From: Gammaproteobacteria bacterium
GTDB lineage: Bacteria > Pseudomonadota > Gammaproteobacteria > Pseudomonadales > Azotimanducaceae
DNA: 64,000 nt
Assembly (NCBI GenBank): GCA_028821515.1
Contig: JAPPGA010000034.1
Location: 1-64,000 of the forward strand
Direction of reading: 5' to 3'
Part shown: positions 1 to 8,757 of the stretch, piece after piece
Layout of the letters: every line of letters begins with the position of its first letter
Position numbering within the stretch: position 1 is the stretch's first letter
Notes under the pieces: model-generated
Seen by the model: only the letters and a program-made list of their open reading frames with translations
What the model was told of the DNA's origin: nothing
Databases searched by the model: none
Made by a program: the position numbers and the translations under genes

Positions 1-197
1 CCCCAAGATAATCCACGCTCTTGAGGACGGGCAGGTCAAAACATTATGTCTAGGATCCTGCGCGGGAATGTGTCCGCGAGAACCGTTTTTCCCGGCTAGT
101 GGAATTTCTTACCGCGCCGATACTGATTTCTTATCGGGTGGGTGTCATGGTTGAGGTATCGGGTCCCTTCGCGCTAATGTCGGGTCAAGGGGGCGTG

Positions 198-1070
198 ATG
201 AGCCAGGCCAGTACTGTAGAGACACCCTCGGGAAAGAGCGCGTCGGACGAGAACTTTCCCGTCACCCGGCTGTTGCCGGCGCGGCTGCGGTCGCATATCG
301 CGACGTTCTATGCCTATGCGCGGGCCATCGACGACATCGCCGACAACCCGGAACTCGACCCCGGCGACAAGATCCAGCGCCTGGATGGCTTCGCCAAGGC
401 CGTCAGCGGGGTCGGCTCGATGAATCCGGCCTTCCGCAAGGCCTACGAACTGAGCCGCAGCCTGGCCGCGACGCGCGTCACGGACCGGCACTGCGTCGAC
501 CTGGTGGAGGCGTTCAAGCAGGATGCGACCAAGCTTCGCTACGACAACTGGGACGACCTGATCGGCTACTGCAATCTTTCCGCCGCGCCGGTTGGCCGCT
601 ACCTGGTGGACCTTCACGGCGAATCGGAGAAGGTGTATCCGGACTCCGACGCGCTCTGCAACGCGCTGCAGGTGCTCAACCACGTGCAGGACTGCCAGGA
701 CGACTACCGGGCGCTTAACCGGGTGTACCTGCCAGCCAACTGGATGGTCGAGGCGGGCGTCGACGTGAAGGCACTCGACGGCAAGCAGTCGACAAAGGCG
801 TTGCGACGGGTGTTCGATCTGTGCCTCGATGCGACGGACGGGCTGCTGGATGTCGCCGCCCGTTTGCCGGGGAAGCTCCGGAACCGCCGATTTGCCATGG
901 ACGCGGCGGTGATCATCGCGATTGCCCAGAAGTTGAGCACCGAGCTGCGGCGGCGAGACCCCCTCGCGGAGCGCGTGGTCCTGACCAAGATGCAATACGC
1001 CGCCTGCTGCGGATACGGCATCGGGCGGGTCATGTTCCGAAGCATCTTCCCTCCACGCCGCGCTGGTTGA
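198..1070 (+). CDS. hpnC: Squalene/phytoene synthase family protein HpnC
   Basis: Isoprenoid synthase of the hopanoid pathway. In the known HpnCDE route HpnC converts presqualene diphosphate to hydroxysqualene. The protein has 290 residues. Both aspartate-rich motifs that bind Mg-diphosphate are visible: DDIAD at about residues 45-49 and DCQDD at about 165-169. The ENFPVTRLLPARLR opening is typical of HpnC rather than HpnD. I chose the ATG at 198 because AAGGGGG lies 4 bases upstream; the frame is open back to a GTG at 99, but that extension does not look like family sequence. hpnE follows 83 bases downstream and hpnD, normally between them, is absent. HpnC versus HpnD was judged by motif memory only. 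Confidence 0.88.
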   Translation: MSQASTVETPSGKSASDENFPVTRLLPARLRSHIATFYAYARAIDDIADNPELDPGDKIQRLDGFAKAVSGVGSMNPAFRKAYELSRSLAATRVTDRHCVDLVEAFKQDATKLRYDNWDDLIGYCNLSAAPVGRYLVDLHGESEKVYPDSDALCNALQVLNHVQDCQDDYRALNRVYLPANWMVEAGVDVKALDGKQSTKALRRVFDLCLDATDGLLDVAARLPGKLRNRRFAMDAAVIIAIAQKLSTELRRRDPLAERVVLTKMQYAACCGYGIGRVMFRSIFPPRRAG

Positions 1071-1141
1071 CGGAGCGCCTGGTCCGGACACCATTCCCTG
1101 TTCCGATGTCGCTGGCCAGTGCGGCCTGGTAGTCGGAGGCC

Positions 1142-1156
1142 GACGGAGCACTAGTG
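1142..1156 (+). repeat. R1 repeat core forming the hpnE start region
   Basis: GACGGAGCACTAGTG occupies these bases. GGAG acts as a Shine-Dalgarno sequence 5 bases before the GTG that starts hpnE. A shorter relative, TTGACGGAGC, overlaps the hpnC stop at 1067-1076. Other copies are at 6431-6446 (minus strand), 6483-6497 and 62565-62578. Confidence 0.6.
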
Positions 1157-2422
1157 TCGGAGTCCAGAACACACGTCGTCGGCGCGGGCGTCGCGGGTCT
1201 CGCCGCTGCCGTATCCCTCGTTCGTTCGGGACGCACCGTAACGCTCTACGAGGCGAGCGGCCAGGCGGGAGGACGTTGCCGGTCGTATTTCGATGTCAAG
1301 CTCGGATGCGCCATCGACAACGGCAATCACCTCCTGCTGAGCGGCAACAGGGGGGTCATGCGCTACCTTGCAGAAATCGGCGCTGACGACGCACTTCTCG
1401 GTCCCGCCTCGGCCAGTTTTCCTTTCCTGGACCTGCGCTCGGGCCGACGCTGGTGTCTGCGTCCCAATCGCGGACTGGTGCCCTGGTGGATCTTTGACGA
1501 GGGCCGCCGCGTCCCTGAAACAACGGCCTGGAGCTACCTGGGAGCCATGTCGTTCGCCACTGCGGGTCTGGGCCATACCGTTCGTGACCTTGTCGGGGAC
1601 GACAGCGTGCTGTTCGAGAGGTTCTGGGAGCCACTTGCGGTGGCAGTATTGAACACACCGGCGTGCACTGGAGCGGCACGGCTTTTGTGGCCTGTCCTGC
1701 GCGAGACTTTCCTTCGGGGCGAGAGGGCGTGTCGTCCGCGGATAGCCCGAACCGGGCTTTCGGCTGCGCTCGTGGATCCCGCTCTCGATTTCCTTCGGTA
1801 CCGGGGCGCCGTGGTCCGGTTTGGCCGCCGGCTGCGCGCGATGGGAGCCTGGCAGGGCAGGGCGACGGATCTGGATTTCGGTACGGAGACGGTGGCCCTG
1901 CGACGGGGCGATTCCGTGGTGTTGGCGGTGCCGCCGTCTGCAGCTTCGAGCCTGGTGCCCGGTCTGACGGTTCCCGGACGAAGCCATACCGTCGTCAATG
2001 CCCACTTTCGTTTGCCGGCACCGGGCCGACTGCCGCCGGAACTGCCGTTTCTCGGCCTGATCGGCGGGGTCGCGCAGTGGCTCTTCGTTCGCAGTGACAT
2101 CGCGTCGGTGACCGTCAGCGCGGCCGACAGGCTCGCCGCCGAACCGGCCGAAACGATCGCCCGGAAAACCTGGAAAGACGTGGCAGCCGCGCTCGATCTC
2201 GAAGGCGCTGCGTTACCCACGTATCGGATCCTCAAGGAAAGGCGAGCCACCTTCGCACAGACGCCGGAGGAGATCCGTCGCCGCCCGCCGATGCGGGGCG
2301 CATGTACCAACGTGTACCTGGCGGGGGACTGGGTGGACACCGGGCTGCCCGCCACGATCGAAGGCGCGATCCGGTCCGGCCACATGGCGGCTCAAGCCGT
2401 CGTTCGGGCCCGAAATCCTTAG
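1154..2422 (+). CDS. hpnE: Hydroxysqualene dehydroxylase HpnE
   Basis: FAD-dependent amine-oxidase-fold enzyme that reduces hydroxysqualene to squalene, the substrate of squalene-hopene cyclase. The 422-residue protein opens with a dinucleotide-binding GAGVAGLAAAV loop followed by the E..G..GGRC FAD motif. It ends with the second flavin-contact motif NVYLAGDWVDTGLPATIEGA. The start is a GTG placed directly after a copy of the R1 repeat, which supplies GGAG at a 5-base spacing. It follows hpnC on the same strand and is probably co-transcribed with it. The cyclase gene shc is not in the window. Confidence 0.9.
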   Translation: MSESRTHVVGAGVAGLAAAVSLVRSGRTVTLYEASGQAGGRCRSYFDVKLGCAIDNGNHLLLSGNRGVMRYLAEIGADDALLGPASASFPFLDLRSGRRWCLRPNRGLVPWWIFDEGRRVPETTAWSYLGAMSFATAGLGHTVRDLVGDDSVLFERFWEPLAVAVLNTPACTGAARLLWPVLRETFLRGERACRPRIARTGLSAALVDPALDFLRYRGAVVRFGRRLRAMGAWQGRATDLDFGTETVALRRGDSVVLAVPPSAASSLVPGLTVPGRSHTVVNAHFRLPAPGRLPPELPFLGLIGGVAQWLFVRSDIASVTVSAADRLAAEPAETIARKTWKDVAAALDLEGAALPTYRILKERRATFAQTPEEIRRRPPMRGACTNVYLAGDWVDTGLPATIEGAIRSGHMAAQAVVRARNP

Positions 2423-2510
2423 ATCTGGTCGAGCACGGGTCACGTTGCGTCAAGCAATGTCTTGCGTCAGAGTTCGACTTTCGTCTCTTATTCGCGCCGA
2501 GGGGGATTCC

Positions 2511-3257
2511 ATGAACAAGGCCTCGCGTCTGGCTTGCCTGACTGCCTTGGTCACGTGCCTGTCGGTGAGCGCCTGGGGGGCGGATTCGATCGAGGCGGCG
2601 CGCGCCGCCTACGCGGAAGGAGCGTTCACGGAAGCGGCGGATCTCGGCGAGGCGCTCGGAACCGTTGCAGGGAATGCGCTCGCGGCCGAAGCCCTGGCGA
2701 TATTCGCCCACTACGTTGCCGAAGAGGAGGAGCGGGAGCCTTTGCTCCAGCGCGCCATGCGTGCCGCGGAAAAGGCCATCGAACTGGATCCGGAGAGCGC
2801 CGAGGCGCATCTCCAGTCAGCCCATGCCGTGGGCCGTTACTCCCAGTTGTTCAGCCCGATGAAGGCATTGCAGGCGGGATATCCAAAGCAGGTGCGGGCG
2901 TCCATCGAACGGGCGCTCGAGTTGGACCCGGATCATTTCGGAGCGCACCTGAGCCTCGCTTCCTGGCATGCGGAAGCTATAGGACGCGGAGGGATGATGG
3001 CGCGCGCGTTGCTCGGGGCGAACAGGAAGACCGCGCATGCGCACTTCGAGCGGGCAATGGCGCTTGCGCCCGAAAGGAACGTGGTGCTGGTCGAATACGC
3101 ATGGGGCCTCATGCTGCTGGAGCGAAGGAAGGCCCGCGAGCGTGCGGAGGACCTCCTTGAGCGAGCGATAGAATTGCCGCCGAGGGACGCCTACGAGAAG
3201 ATCGTCAATGAACTGGCAGTCGAGCGGTTGGCGGCCCTCGACGGCGAGGCGCGTTAG
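2511..3257 (+). CDS. Exported TPR-repeat protein
   Basis: A 248-residue protein with an N-terminal signal peptide (hydrophobic stretch to about residue 23, cleavage near SAWGA) and alpha-helical repeats of TPR type. Paired lines such as AAEKAIELDPESAEAHL and ERALELDPDHFGAHL are classic TPR units. Start ATG 2511 is preceded by GAGGGGGA. It lies 88 bases after hpnE on the same strand and converges on the beta-barrel gene at 3283. TPR proteins usually scaffold envelope complexes; no specific partner can be named from sequence. A link to hopanoid traffic is only a guess from position. Confidence 0.8.
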   Translation: MNKASRLACLTALVTCLSVSAWGADSIEAARAAYAEGAFTEAADLGEALGTVAGNALAAEALAIFAHYVAEEEEREPLLQRAMRAAEKAIELDPESAEAHLQSAHAVGRYSQLFSPMKALQAGYPKQVRASIERALELDPDHFGAHLSLASWHAEAIGRGGMMARALLGANRKTAHAHFERAMALAPERNVVLVEYAWGLMLLERRKARERAEDLLERAIELPPRDAYEKIVNELAVERLAALDGEAR

Positions 3258-3282
3258 GACACGACACTAGCGTCACCACCGA

Positions 3283-4503
3283 CTACCAGAAATACAGCAT
3301 GCGCACGAACGCGCGGGTGCCTCCGCCGGTAGTGACCCCCTCGTCGACCGGGCGGCCCCCGAACTCGCTCCCCTCTTCCCCGAGTGCAGCCACGAACCCG
3401 GCCTGTACACGAGAAGAATCCGAAGGGTCGTATGTCAGCGATGTCTGCACCAGGCTCGATCCGTCATTGAGATTGCCGATCCAGACCAGGCTTTGCGACC
3501 ACAGCGGGTGCCATTGGTAGGAGGCGCCGGCGGCAAGGTAGTCGCGCATGACGTTGAACAGTTCCCCCTTGGCCAGGCGATCGCCCAGTGGTGCGGGAAG
3601 CTCTGTCGTCAAGGTGTCGACGCCAAAGTCGTTGTGGAAATACTCGGCGAAAGCGAGTCCTGTTCGCTGAAACAGCTGGAAGGCGAAGTCGAGGTTGACG
3701 ATGCCGGATATACGCCGGTCGCCATCATGGTCGAGCCGTGCGCCGACGATGTCGGTGCGCAGTATCGCGAGCCCCAGGGGGAGCTTGAGTGTCATTCCAA
3801 GCAGGTCGTCGCGGTAGTGGCGCGCTGCCATGAGTTCCACTTCGGCGGGCCCCAGGAACCCGTGCCACAGGGCAGCGTAGCTGTCGCTGCCGGCGCGTTC
3901 GCCAGCGTCTCGGCGGGCAACATGGAGCAGTTGCAGGCCGCTCGTCGCAAATGCGCGTTCGATGAGCACGATGTCGTCTCCCGGCTTGTAGTCCCGGTCC
4001 ACTGCAGTCGGCGCAAAGGGGTTGAACAGGTCCATGGGCTGGAATACATGTCCGCTGCCCCAGCTGACCGCCTGGCGCCCCACCGTGATCGCGAGGCGCG
4101 GGTCGCGGTATTCGACGGCCAGCCGGTCGAAGCGGTGGACGAAGAGGTGACGCGATCCCTCGTCAATCGTTTGCGTCAGGTTCATCAACCGGGAGGCGTC
4201 TTCCGTCGGACGTTCGTCGAGATGCGCGGAGTCACCGAACGCGAACGAGTCTCCGGCGACCCAGGTGGCGGAATAGTCGGCGGCGAAACGCAGTCTGCCG
4301 GCGCTGCCACGCATCAACACGCGCAGGTCGGCGTTGTGATCGTAGGCCGGTGTCCCTTTCTCGCTGCGTAGCACGTCAGCCGAAGGCAACGCGGCGGCGG
4401 AGGAGAACCACTTGAACCGGGCGCTGAGATCGGACTCGGCACGCGCTTCAATCCCGGCGAGGATTCCGGTGACGACCGATGTCCAGAGGATGACGTGTTT
4501 CAA
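3283..4503 (-). CDS. Outer-membrane beta-barrel protein of an ABC export cluster
   Basis: A 406-residue protein with a short signal peptide (about residues 1-22, ending ARA). It has many alternating hydrophobic strands and a C-terminal aromatic end (MLYFW), the signature of outer-membrane barrels recognised by BamA. The GRQAVSWGSGHVFQPMDLFNPF stretch resembles DUF1302-like and related porin-type proteins. The start appears to be TTG, 5 bases below the ATPase stop, so it is translated as the last gene of the minus-strand exporter operon. Function is inferred from position: probably the outer-membrane component for the substrate moved by the FtsX-type transporter. No substrate can be read from sequence. 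Confidence 0.7.
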   Translation of the reverse strand: MKHVILWTSVVTGILAGIEARAESDLSARFKWFSSAAALPSADVLRSEKGTPAYDHNADLRVLMRGSAGRLRFAADYSATWVAGDSFAFGDSAHLDERPTEDASRLMNLTQTIDEGSRHLFVHRFDRLAVEYRDPRLAITVGRQAVSWGSGHVFQPMDLFNPFAPTAVDRDYKPGDDIVLIERAFATSGLQLLHVARRDAGERAGSDSYAALWHGFLGPAEVELMAARHYRDDLLGMTLKLPLGLAILRTDIVGARLDHDGDRRISGIVNLDFAFQLFQRTGLAFAEYFHNDFGVDTLTTELPAPLGDRLAKGELFNVMRDYLAAGASYQWHPLWSQSLVWIGNLNDGSSLVQTSLTYDPSDSSRVQAGFVAALGEEGSEFGGRPVDEGVTTGGGTRAFVRMLYFW

Positions 4504-4508
4504 GCGTG

Positions 4509-5210
4509 CTACGCCGGCGACGACACCACCTCGTCGCTCTCGATTCGGCCGTCCCGCAGCAGGACCCGCCGGCTGGCATGTCCCATCACGATGGGGTCGT
4601 GGGTGGCCGTCACGATGGTGACGCCGCGCTGTTCATTGATGGTGCGCAGGAGCGCAAGCAGTTCCAGCGTCGTGGCGGAATCCAGGTTGGCGCTGGGTTC
4701 GTCCGCCAGTAGCAGGACAGGCTCCGTCACGATGGCGCGCGCCACGGCCACTCGTTGCTGCTGACCGCCGGACAGTTCTCCGGGACGCCGTTCGCCGATA
4801 TCACCGAGGCCCAGCTGGTCGAGCACGGAAAGCGCCCGTTCGTGCCGTTCCGGGGGCTCGATGCCCTGCAGTTGCATGATGAACTCGACGTTCTCCACCG
4901 CGGACAGTACCGGGATCAGGTTGTAGGCCTGGAAGACGAAGCCAACCTTGCGGAGCCGCAGGTCGGAAAGCTGCGACTCCGAGAGGTCGTTGAGTTTCTC
5001 ACCATCGACCGCCACCGTGCCATCGGTGGGCCGGTCGAGGCCGCCAACAAGATGCAGTAGCGTCGACTTGCCGGATCCCGACGGCCCGGCCAACGCGGTC
5101 CACTCGCCCTTCGTCACGCGGAAGTCCACACCCTGCAGCGCGTGTACCGGCACGGCATCGTCGCCGTATACCCGCGTCAGCCCCAGGCACTCGACAACCA
5201 GATCGGACAT
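4509..5210 (-). CDS. ABC transporter ATP-binding protein, LolD/MacB-like
   Basis: A 233-residue ATPase of the LolD/MacB group that energises lipoprotein or envelope-factor extrusion through FtsX-type permeases. The Walker A (AGPSGSGKST), signature (LSGGQQQRVAVARA) and Walker B (LLLADEP) motifs are all intact. I chose the ATG at 5210 over longer in-frame extension because AAGGAGC lies just upstream and the protein then begins at the usual family position (MSDLVVECLGLTRVYG). It sits 11 bases below the first permease gene and 5 bases above the barrel gene, so the operon is permease-permease-ATPase-barrel. Confidence 0.93.
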   Translation of the reverse strand: MSDLVVECLGLTRVYGDDAVPVHALQGVDFRVTKGEWTALAGPSGSGKSTLLHLVGGLDRPTDGTVAVDGEKLNDLSESQLSDLRLRKVGFVFQAYNLIPVLSAVENVEFIMQLQGIEPPERHERALSVLDQLGLGDIGERRPGELSGGQQQRVAVARAIVTEPVLLLADEPSANLDSATTLELLALLRTINEQRGVTIVTATHDPIVMGHASRRVLLRDGRIESDEVVSSPA

Positions 5211-5221
5211 GGAACGCTCCT

Positions 5222-6433
5222 TTATCCCCGCATGGCATCCAGTGGCTGGACTTTCACTGCGCGCTGAGCCGGATAGATACTGGCCAGGATACCGAGCACC
5301 AGGCTCAGGCCCACCACGAGGAAGACATCCCGCGCCCAGAGCCTCGGAACCAGTTCCGGCTTGACGCCGGTCATTTCCAGGCCTTCGGCGAACGCGGAGA
5401 GGTCGATACCGTCGGCGAGCCAAAGGTAGCTCAAGGTGCCCAGTACGACGCCAATCGAGATGCCGATCGTCATGGTGAGCATGGACTCGATCACCACCTG
5501 CGCGATCACGGCGCCACGGCGCATGCCGATTGCTCGCAGCATGCCCAGTTCCCGGACCCGCTCCATCACTGCCGTGACCAGCGTGTTGACGATGCCGAAG
5601 ATGAGCGCGCCCATGACGATAAGGAACCAGATGGCTACGGTCGTGTCGGCCATCTCGTACATCATCGCCGCCTGCGGCTCGAGATCCTGCCAGGTCCTGA
5701 CGTCGAGATCGGAGAAGGTGCTCGTCAGGCTGTTCAATACCGATGGGTTCTGGTCGTCTTCCGCCAATCGTACGGATACCTCCGTCACGGCGTCGACGGA
5801 CAGCAGTTCCTGCACCGTGGCGAGGCCGGTGAACACGAAAGCCTTTTCGATCCCCTCGCCGACGGCATCGTAGACGCCCGCGATGCGGTATCCGGACTCC
5901 CGGTTGCCGCCATCGACACCTTGCGTGATCAGAACGACGCGCCGGCCGACCCCGGTTTCCAACTGTTGTGCAAGGGCTTGGCCGACGAGGATGCGCCTGT
6001 CATCGGGGCCTGAGAGGTATTCGCCGTCTATCGCGACATCCCCCAGGAAGGAAATCTCCTCGCTGCCCGGGACGACGCCGACGAACTGCACCCCCCTGGT
6101 TTCGCGCTCGCTTCGGATCACCGCGGGTACGCGGACGCGTGGCGCCCAGCCCTGGATGGCGTCGCCGGCAAGTTCGGGCCGGCCGATCGGTTCGAACTCG
6201 AAACTCTTCTCGATGCCCGGATCGTCAAGATATCCGGGTGCCAGGACCTTGAAATGGCCGTTCAGATTGTCTATGGCCGTCTCGGCCATGCTCACCTGCA
6301 TGCCGCGCAGCAGTGCATTGAAGACCAGGACCGAGCCGACGGCGAAACAGATGGTCGTGAGAAGGATCACGGTCCGACGCCGGTGGCGCCACAGGTTGCG
6401 CCAACTGAGTTGCACCAGGAGCGTGAGTTTCAC
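5222..6433 (-). CDS. FtsX-family ABC permease (first of two)
   Basis: A 403-residue integral membrane protein of the LolC/LolE/MacB-core type. It has an N-terminal membrane helix preceded by WRNLWRHRRRT, a large periplasmic domain, and three C-terminal helices containing the conserved VMERVRELGMLRAIGMRRG coupling segment. The start is a GTG (6431-6433) that is itself the last codon-sized piece of an R1 repeat; no ATG is available before the first helix. The paralogue at 6494-7750 lies 60 bases upstream, so the two probably form a heterodimer served by the neighbouring ATPase. Confidence 0.9.
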   Translation of the reverse strand: MKLTLLVQLSWRNLWRHRRRTVILLTTICFAVGSVLVFNALLRGMQVSMAETAIDNLNGHFKVLAPGYLDDPGIEKSFEFEPIGRPELAGDAIQGWAPRVRVPAVIRSERETRGVQFVGVVPGSEEISFLGDVAIDGEYLSGPDDRRILVGQALAQQLETGVGRRVVLITQGVDGGNRESGYRIAGVYDAVGEGIEKAFVFTGLATVQELLSVDAVTEVSVRLAEDDQNPSVLNSLTSTFSDLDVRTWQDLEPQAAMMYEMADTTVAIWFLIVMGALIFGIVNTLVTAVMERVRELGMLRAIGMRRGAVIAQVVIESMLTMTIGISIGVVLGTLSYLWLADGIDLSAFAEGLEMTGVKPELVPRLWARDVFLVVGLSLVLGILASIYPAQRAVKVQPLDAMRG

Positions 6434-6497
6434 TAGTGTTCCGTCAGGCCCAAAAAGACCCGCAGTTACCCGTAGATTTGGCTTGACGGAGCACTAA
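6431..6497. repeat. R1 miniature inverted-repeat element between two permease genes
   Basis: About 67 bases with imperfect inverted ends: CACTAGTGTTCCGTCA on the left (6431-6446) and TTGACGGAGCACTAA on the right (6483-6497). The interior arms GCCCAAA and TTTGGCT are partly complementary. The left end supplies the GTG start of the downstream permease and the right end supplies the TAG stop (6494-6496) of the upstream permease. It has no coding capacity. It looks like a MITE or REP-type element; its parent transposase is not visible here. Confidence 0.6.
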
Positions 6498-7750
6498 TCC
6501 TCCGTCCTCAGCGCATCGACGGGTCGAATCCTGCGCAGCCTCAGCGACGTACCGAACGCTGCCCCCAGGGTGGCGAGACCCAGCACCGCCGGAGACATGG
6601 CTATCGACTCGACCGAAAACCCCGGGTACATCCGCTCGGGAATGAAATAGTTGGCCGAAATCTCATCCATTCCCTCTGCGATCTCGCCGAATGCGATACC
6701 TGTCTGGCTGAGCCAGCCGATTACGCTGAGGGCTATGGCGAGGCCTATGCTCGCGCCAATGGCCCACATCGCGATCGCCTCGACCTGCAGCATGCCCATG
6801 ATCGAAGCGGGGCGCATGCCGATGGCCAGCAGCATGCCGAATTCCCGGGTGCGCTCGAAGACGGTCATCATGAAAGTGTTGACGATGGCAAAGGCCACCA
6901 GGATCAGGAGCAGCCAGTACATCAACTGCCCGCTCACCCAGTCGATCTGTATGCCCTGCTCGATCTCCGGCATCAGTTCGTTCCACTTGAGCGTGCGGTA
7001 GCCCTCGTCGAGTGTCAGCTCGATGCTCCGCGCCACATCGTCGATTTCGCCGATCGAATCCGCTGCAACCAGGATACGGTGCACTTCGTCGCCGAGATCG
7101 AAACCCTCCTGAAGGGTTGTGAGGGGCACAAGAATGAGCGAGCGGTCGGTGTCCTCGTGACCCGTTTCGAATATGCCGCCTACCCTGAGGGCGAGGGCAC
7201 CAACGCTGCCCTCCTTGCCCGTACCGAGCACGAGAAGTTCATCACCCAGCGAGATATCGAGGTTGCGGGCAAGTGCGGCGCCGATGAAGGCATCGTCCGG
7301 ACCGGGCAGGTATTCGCCCTGGGCCAACGCCTTCGAGAGATCGGATACTTGCGGATCCCGGGCCGGATCGACGCCGAGCACCAGCCCGCCGAAGCTCCGT
7401 TCCTCCGTGGAAAGCAGGGCGAACGCCTCGGCGCGCGGCGCGGCGCCGGCCACGCCGGGCAGGTTCGCCAGGCGTTCGGCCAGCGCGATGCCGTCCGGCA
7501 ACGCGTACCGCATGCGCGGGTCGTCGTGGAACTTGGGATGCTGTACCTGTATGTGGCTGCTGACGAGGCGGGTCGCCGTGTCGATCATGCCGTCGTAGCT
7601 GCCGACCTGGATCGATGTCGCGAACACGACCAGCGCTGTAGCGAACGCGATGCCGCCGGCGGTGAGCCATGTGCGGCGGGGATTGCGCCAGAGGTTCCGC
7701 CACGCGACCACCGCGAACAGTCCCCGGGTGGCATTGGCGGAAGCGGTCAT
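6494..7750 (-). CDS. FtsX-family ABC permease (second of two)
   Basis: A 418-residue permease paralogous to the gene just downstream. It opens with WRNLWRNPRRTWLTAGG before the first membrane helix and has a long periplasmic domain. The C-terminal three-helix block contains VFERTREFGMLLAIGMRPA. The start is an ATG at 7748-7750. The stop codon TAG lies inside an R1 repeat. It is the promoter-proximal gene of the surviving exporter operon. Upstream on the same strand the next recognisable gene is the LolA-like protein at 10654-11409, separated by an apparently inserted block. Confidence 0.9.
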   Translation of the reverse strand: MTASANATRGLFAVVAWRNLWRNPRRTWLTAGGIAFATALVVFATSIQVGSYDGMIDTATRLVSSHIQVQHPKFHDDPRMRYALPDGIALAERLANLPGVAGAAPRAEAFALLSTEERSFGGLVLGVDPARDPQVSDLSKALAQGEYLPGPDDAFIGAALARNLDISLGDELLVLGTGKEGSVGALALRVGGIFETGHEDTDRSLILVPLTTLQEGFDLGDEVHRILVAADSIGEIDDVARSIELTLDEGYRTLKWNELMPEIEQGIQIDWVSGQLMYWLLLILVAFAIVNTFMMTVFERTREFGMLLAIGMRPASIMGMLQVEAIAMWAIGASIGLAIALSVIGWLSQTGIAFGEIAEGMDEISANYFIPERMYPGFSVESIAMSPAVLGLATLGAAFGTSLRLRRIRPVDALRTED

Positions 7751-8220
7751 CGGGTGGTGCGCGATCTCAGCGAATATGTAACGTTAGGAGACATTGGTGT
7801 TTGAAAGGATTGTGATGATCTAGAGCAAGAAACAGTGTCCTTAGCCACCTCACTACCCGCCTTGACTTCCGTTCTTCAAGCCATCGTACAGGTTTCCGTG
7901 CCTACGTTACTGCATCCGGACGCCACAGCGTTGTCATGGGAGAAGCGGAATCTGGCATTGCCGTCAATGACGGGTTGCCAGATTCGTCGTCCTCTTGTGT
8001 GTTGGCGAAGGCGAGCAGTCCTTGCTCAGACCTTCATGAGTATGATCCCGAAGGAGCGCCGTTGCATAGTGGTTGTTGACGATCGTCCCGTTCGCCGAGG
8101 TCTCGCGGAAGTGAGGGGACCGCCACTGCCGCTTTCAGGAAGTCCGGCAACGCGAGCGCAATCGCCACGAAGCACCGGGGTCGCGACCATGGCTCGCTGA
8201 TCCCGCTGACGGACACTGAG

Positions 8221-8412
8221 CTATCCGGTCTGGACTCGTCCCCAAAAGGATTTCCTCGCACTTTGTGTCCGTGTGTCTGCAGATCGGGAGTGCGTACTGC
8301 CGGTCATTAGCGTCCAGACTCCTTCAGCCTCGTTCCAGCGCCACGCGTTCCCAGCTTCATCAATAGCCACGAATCGGAATTCCTCTGCATCATCGGCGCT
8401 CGGCAGCGTCAT
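8221..8412 (-). CDS. Possible small protein of unknown function
   Basis: A 63-residue frame with a protein-like acidic and aromatic opening (SADDAEEFRFVAIDEAGNAW). The ATG at 8412 has AAGG six bases upstream. The tail is basic and less protein-like. It matches no family I recognise and could be the remnant of a longer gene in this decayed stretch. Confidence 0.3.
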   Translation of the reverse strand: MTLPSADDAEEFRFVAIDEAGNAWRWNEAEGVWTLMTGSTHSRSADTRTQSARKSFWGRVQTG

Positions 8413-8678
8413 CGGCATCCTTGGTCTTGTCACTTCCCATTCCTCCGATAGTCGTTGGCTATCAGCGCCGATCGCGCGAGTAGTTCTCTCGGTCTGCCCC
8501 CGGATCAAAGCTGGTACACGACCAGTAGCCACCCTTCCGTCGTGTCCGAAGCGTGCTGGTCCGCCATGTAGCAGCGACCAATCCTGAATCGCGCCACGAA
8601 CCGCTTGCCCATCGGGTATGTGACCGCGACGTCTGCTTCCCGGCCTGACGATAGCGAAGCGTTTGGACCGGGTGCGCC

Positions 8679-8757
8679 TCCCATTTGAGGGATAAACTAG
8701 GAGCACCTGGGCCCCGGAATGACGGTGGTCGTGATATTCAAATGCCCTAATTGAGGG
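8679..8757. promoter_or_regulatory. Pair of CCC-N6/7-GGG near-palindromes upstream of the LuxR-type gene
   Basis: TCCCATTTGAGGGA at 8679-8692 and CCCTAATTGAGGG at 8745-8757 share the core ATTGAGGG or a near match and are 66 bases apart. Both lie 300-380 bases before the HTH-C39 gene. Paired operator half-sites are a reasonable reading; no regulator is known for them from the sequence. Confidence 0.3.

Noticed and set aside
7835-8200. Plus-strand frame of 121 codons in the gene-poor stretch
   Set aside because: No ribosome-binding site, no family-like pattern and mixed low-quality composition.
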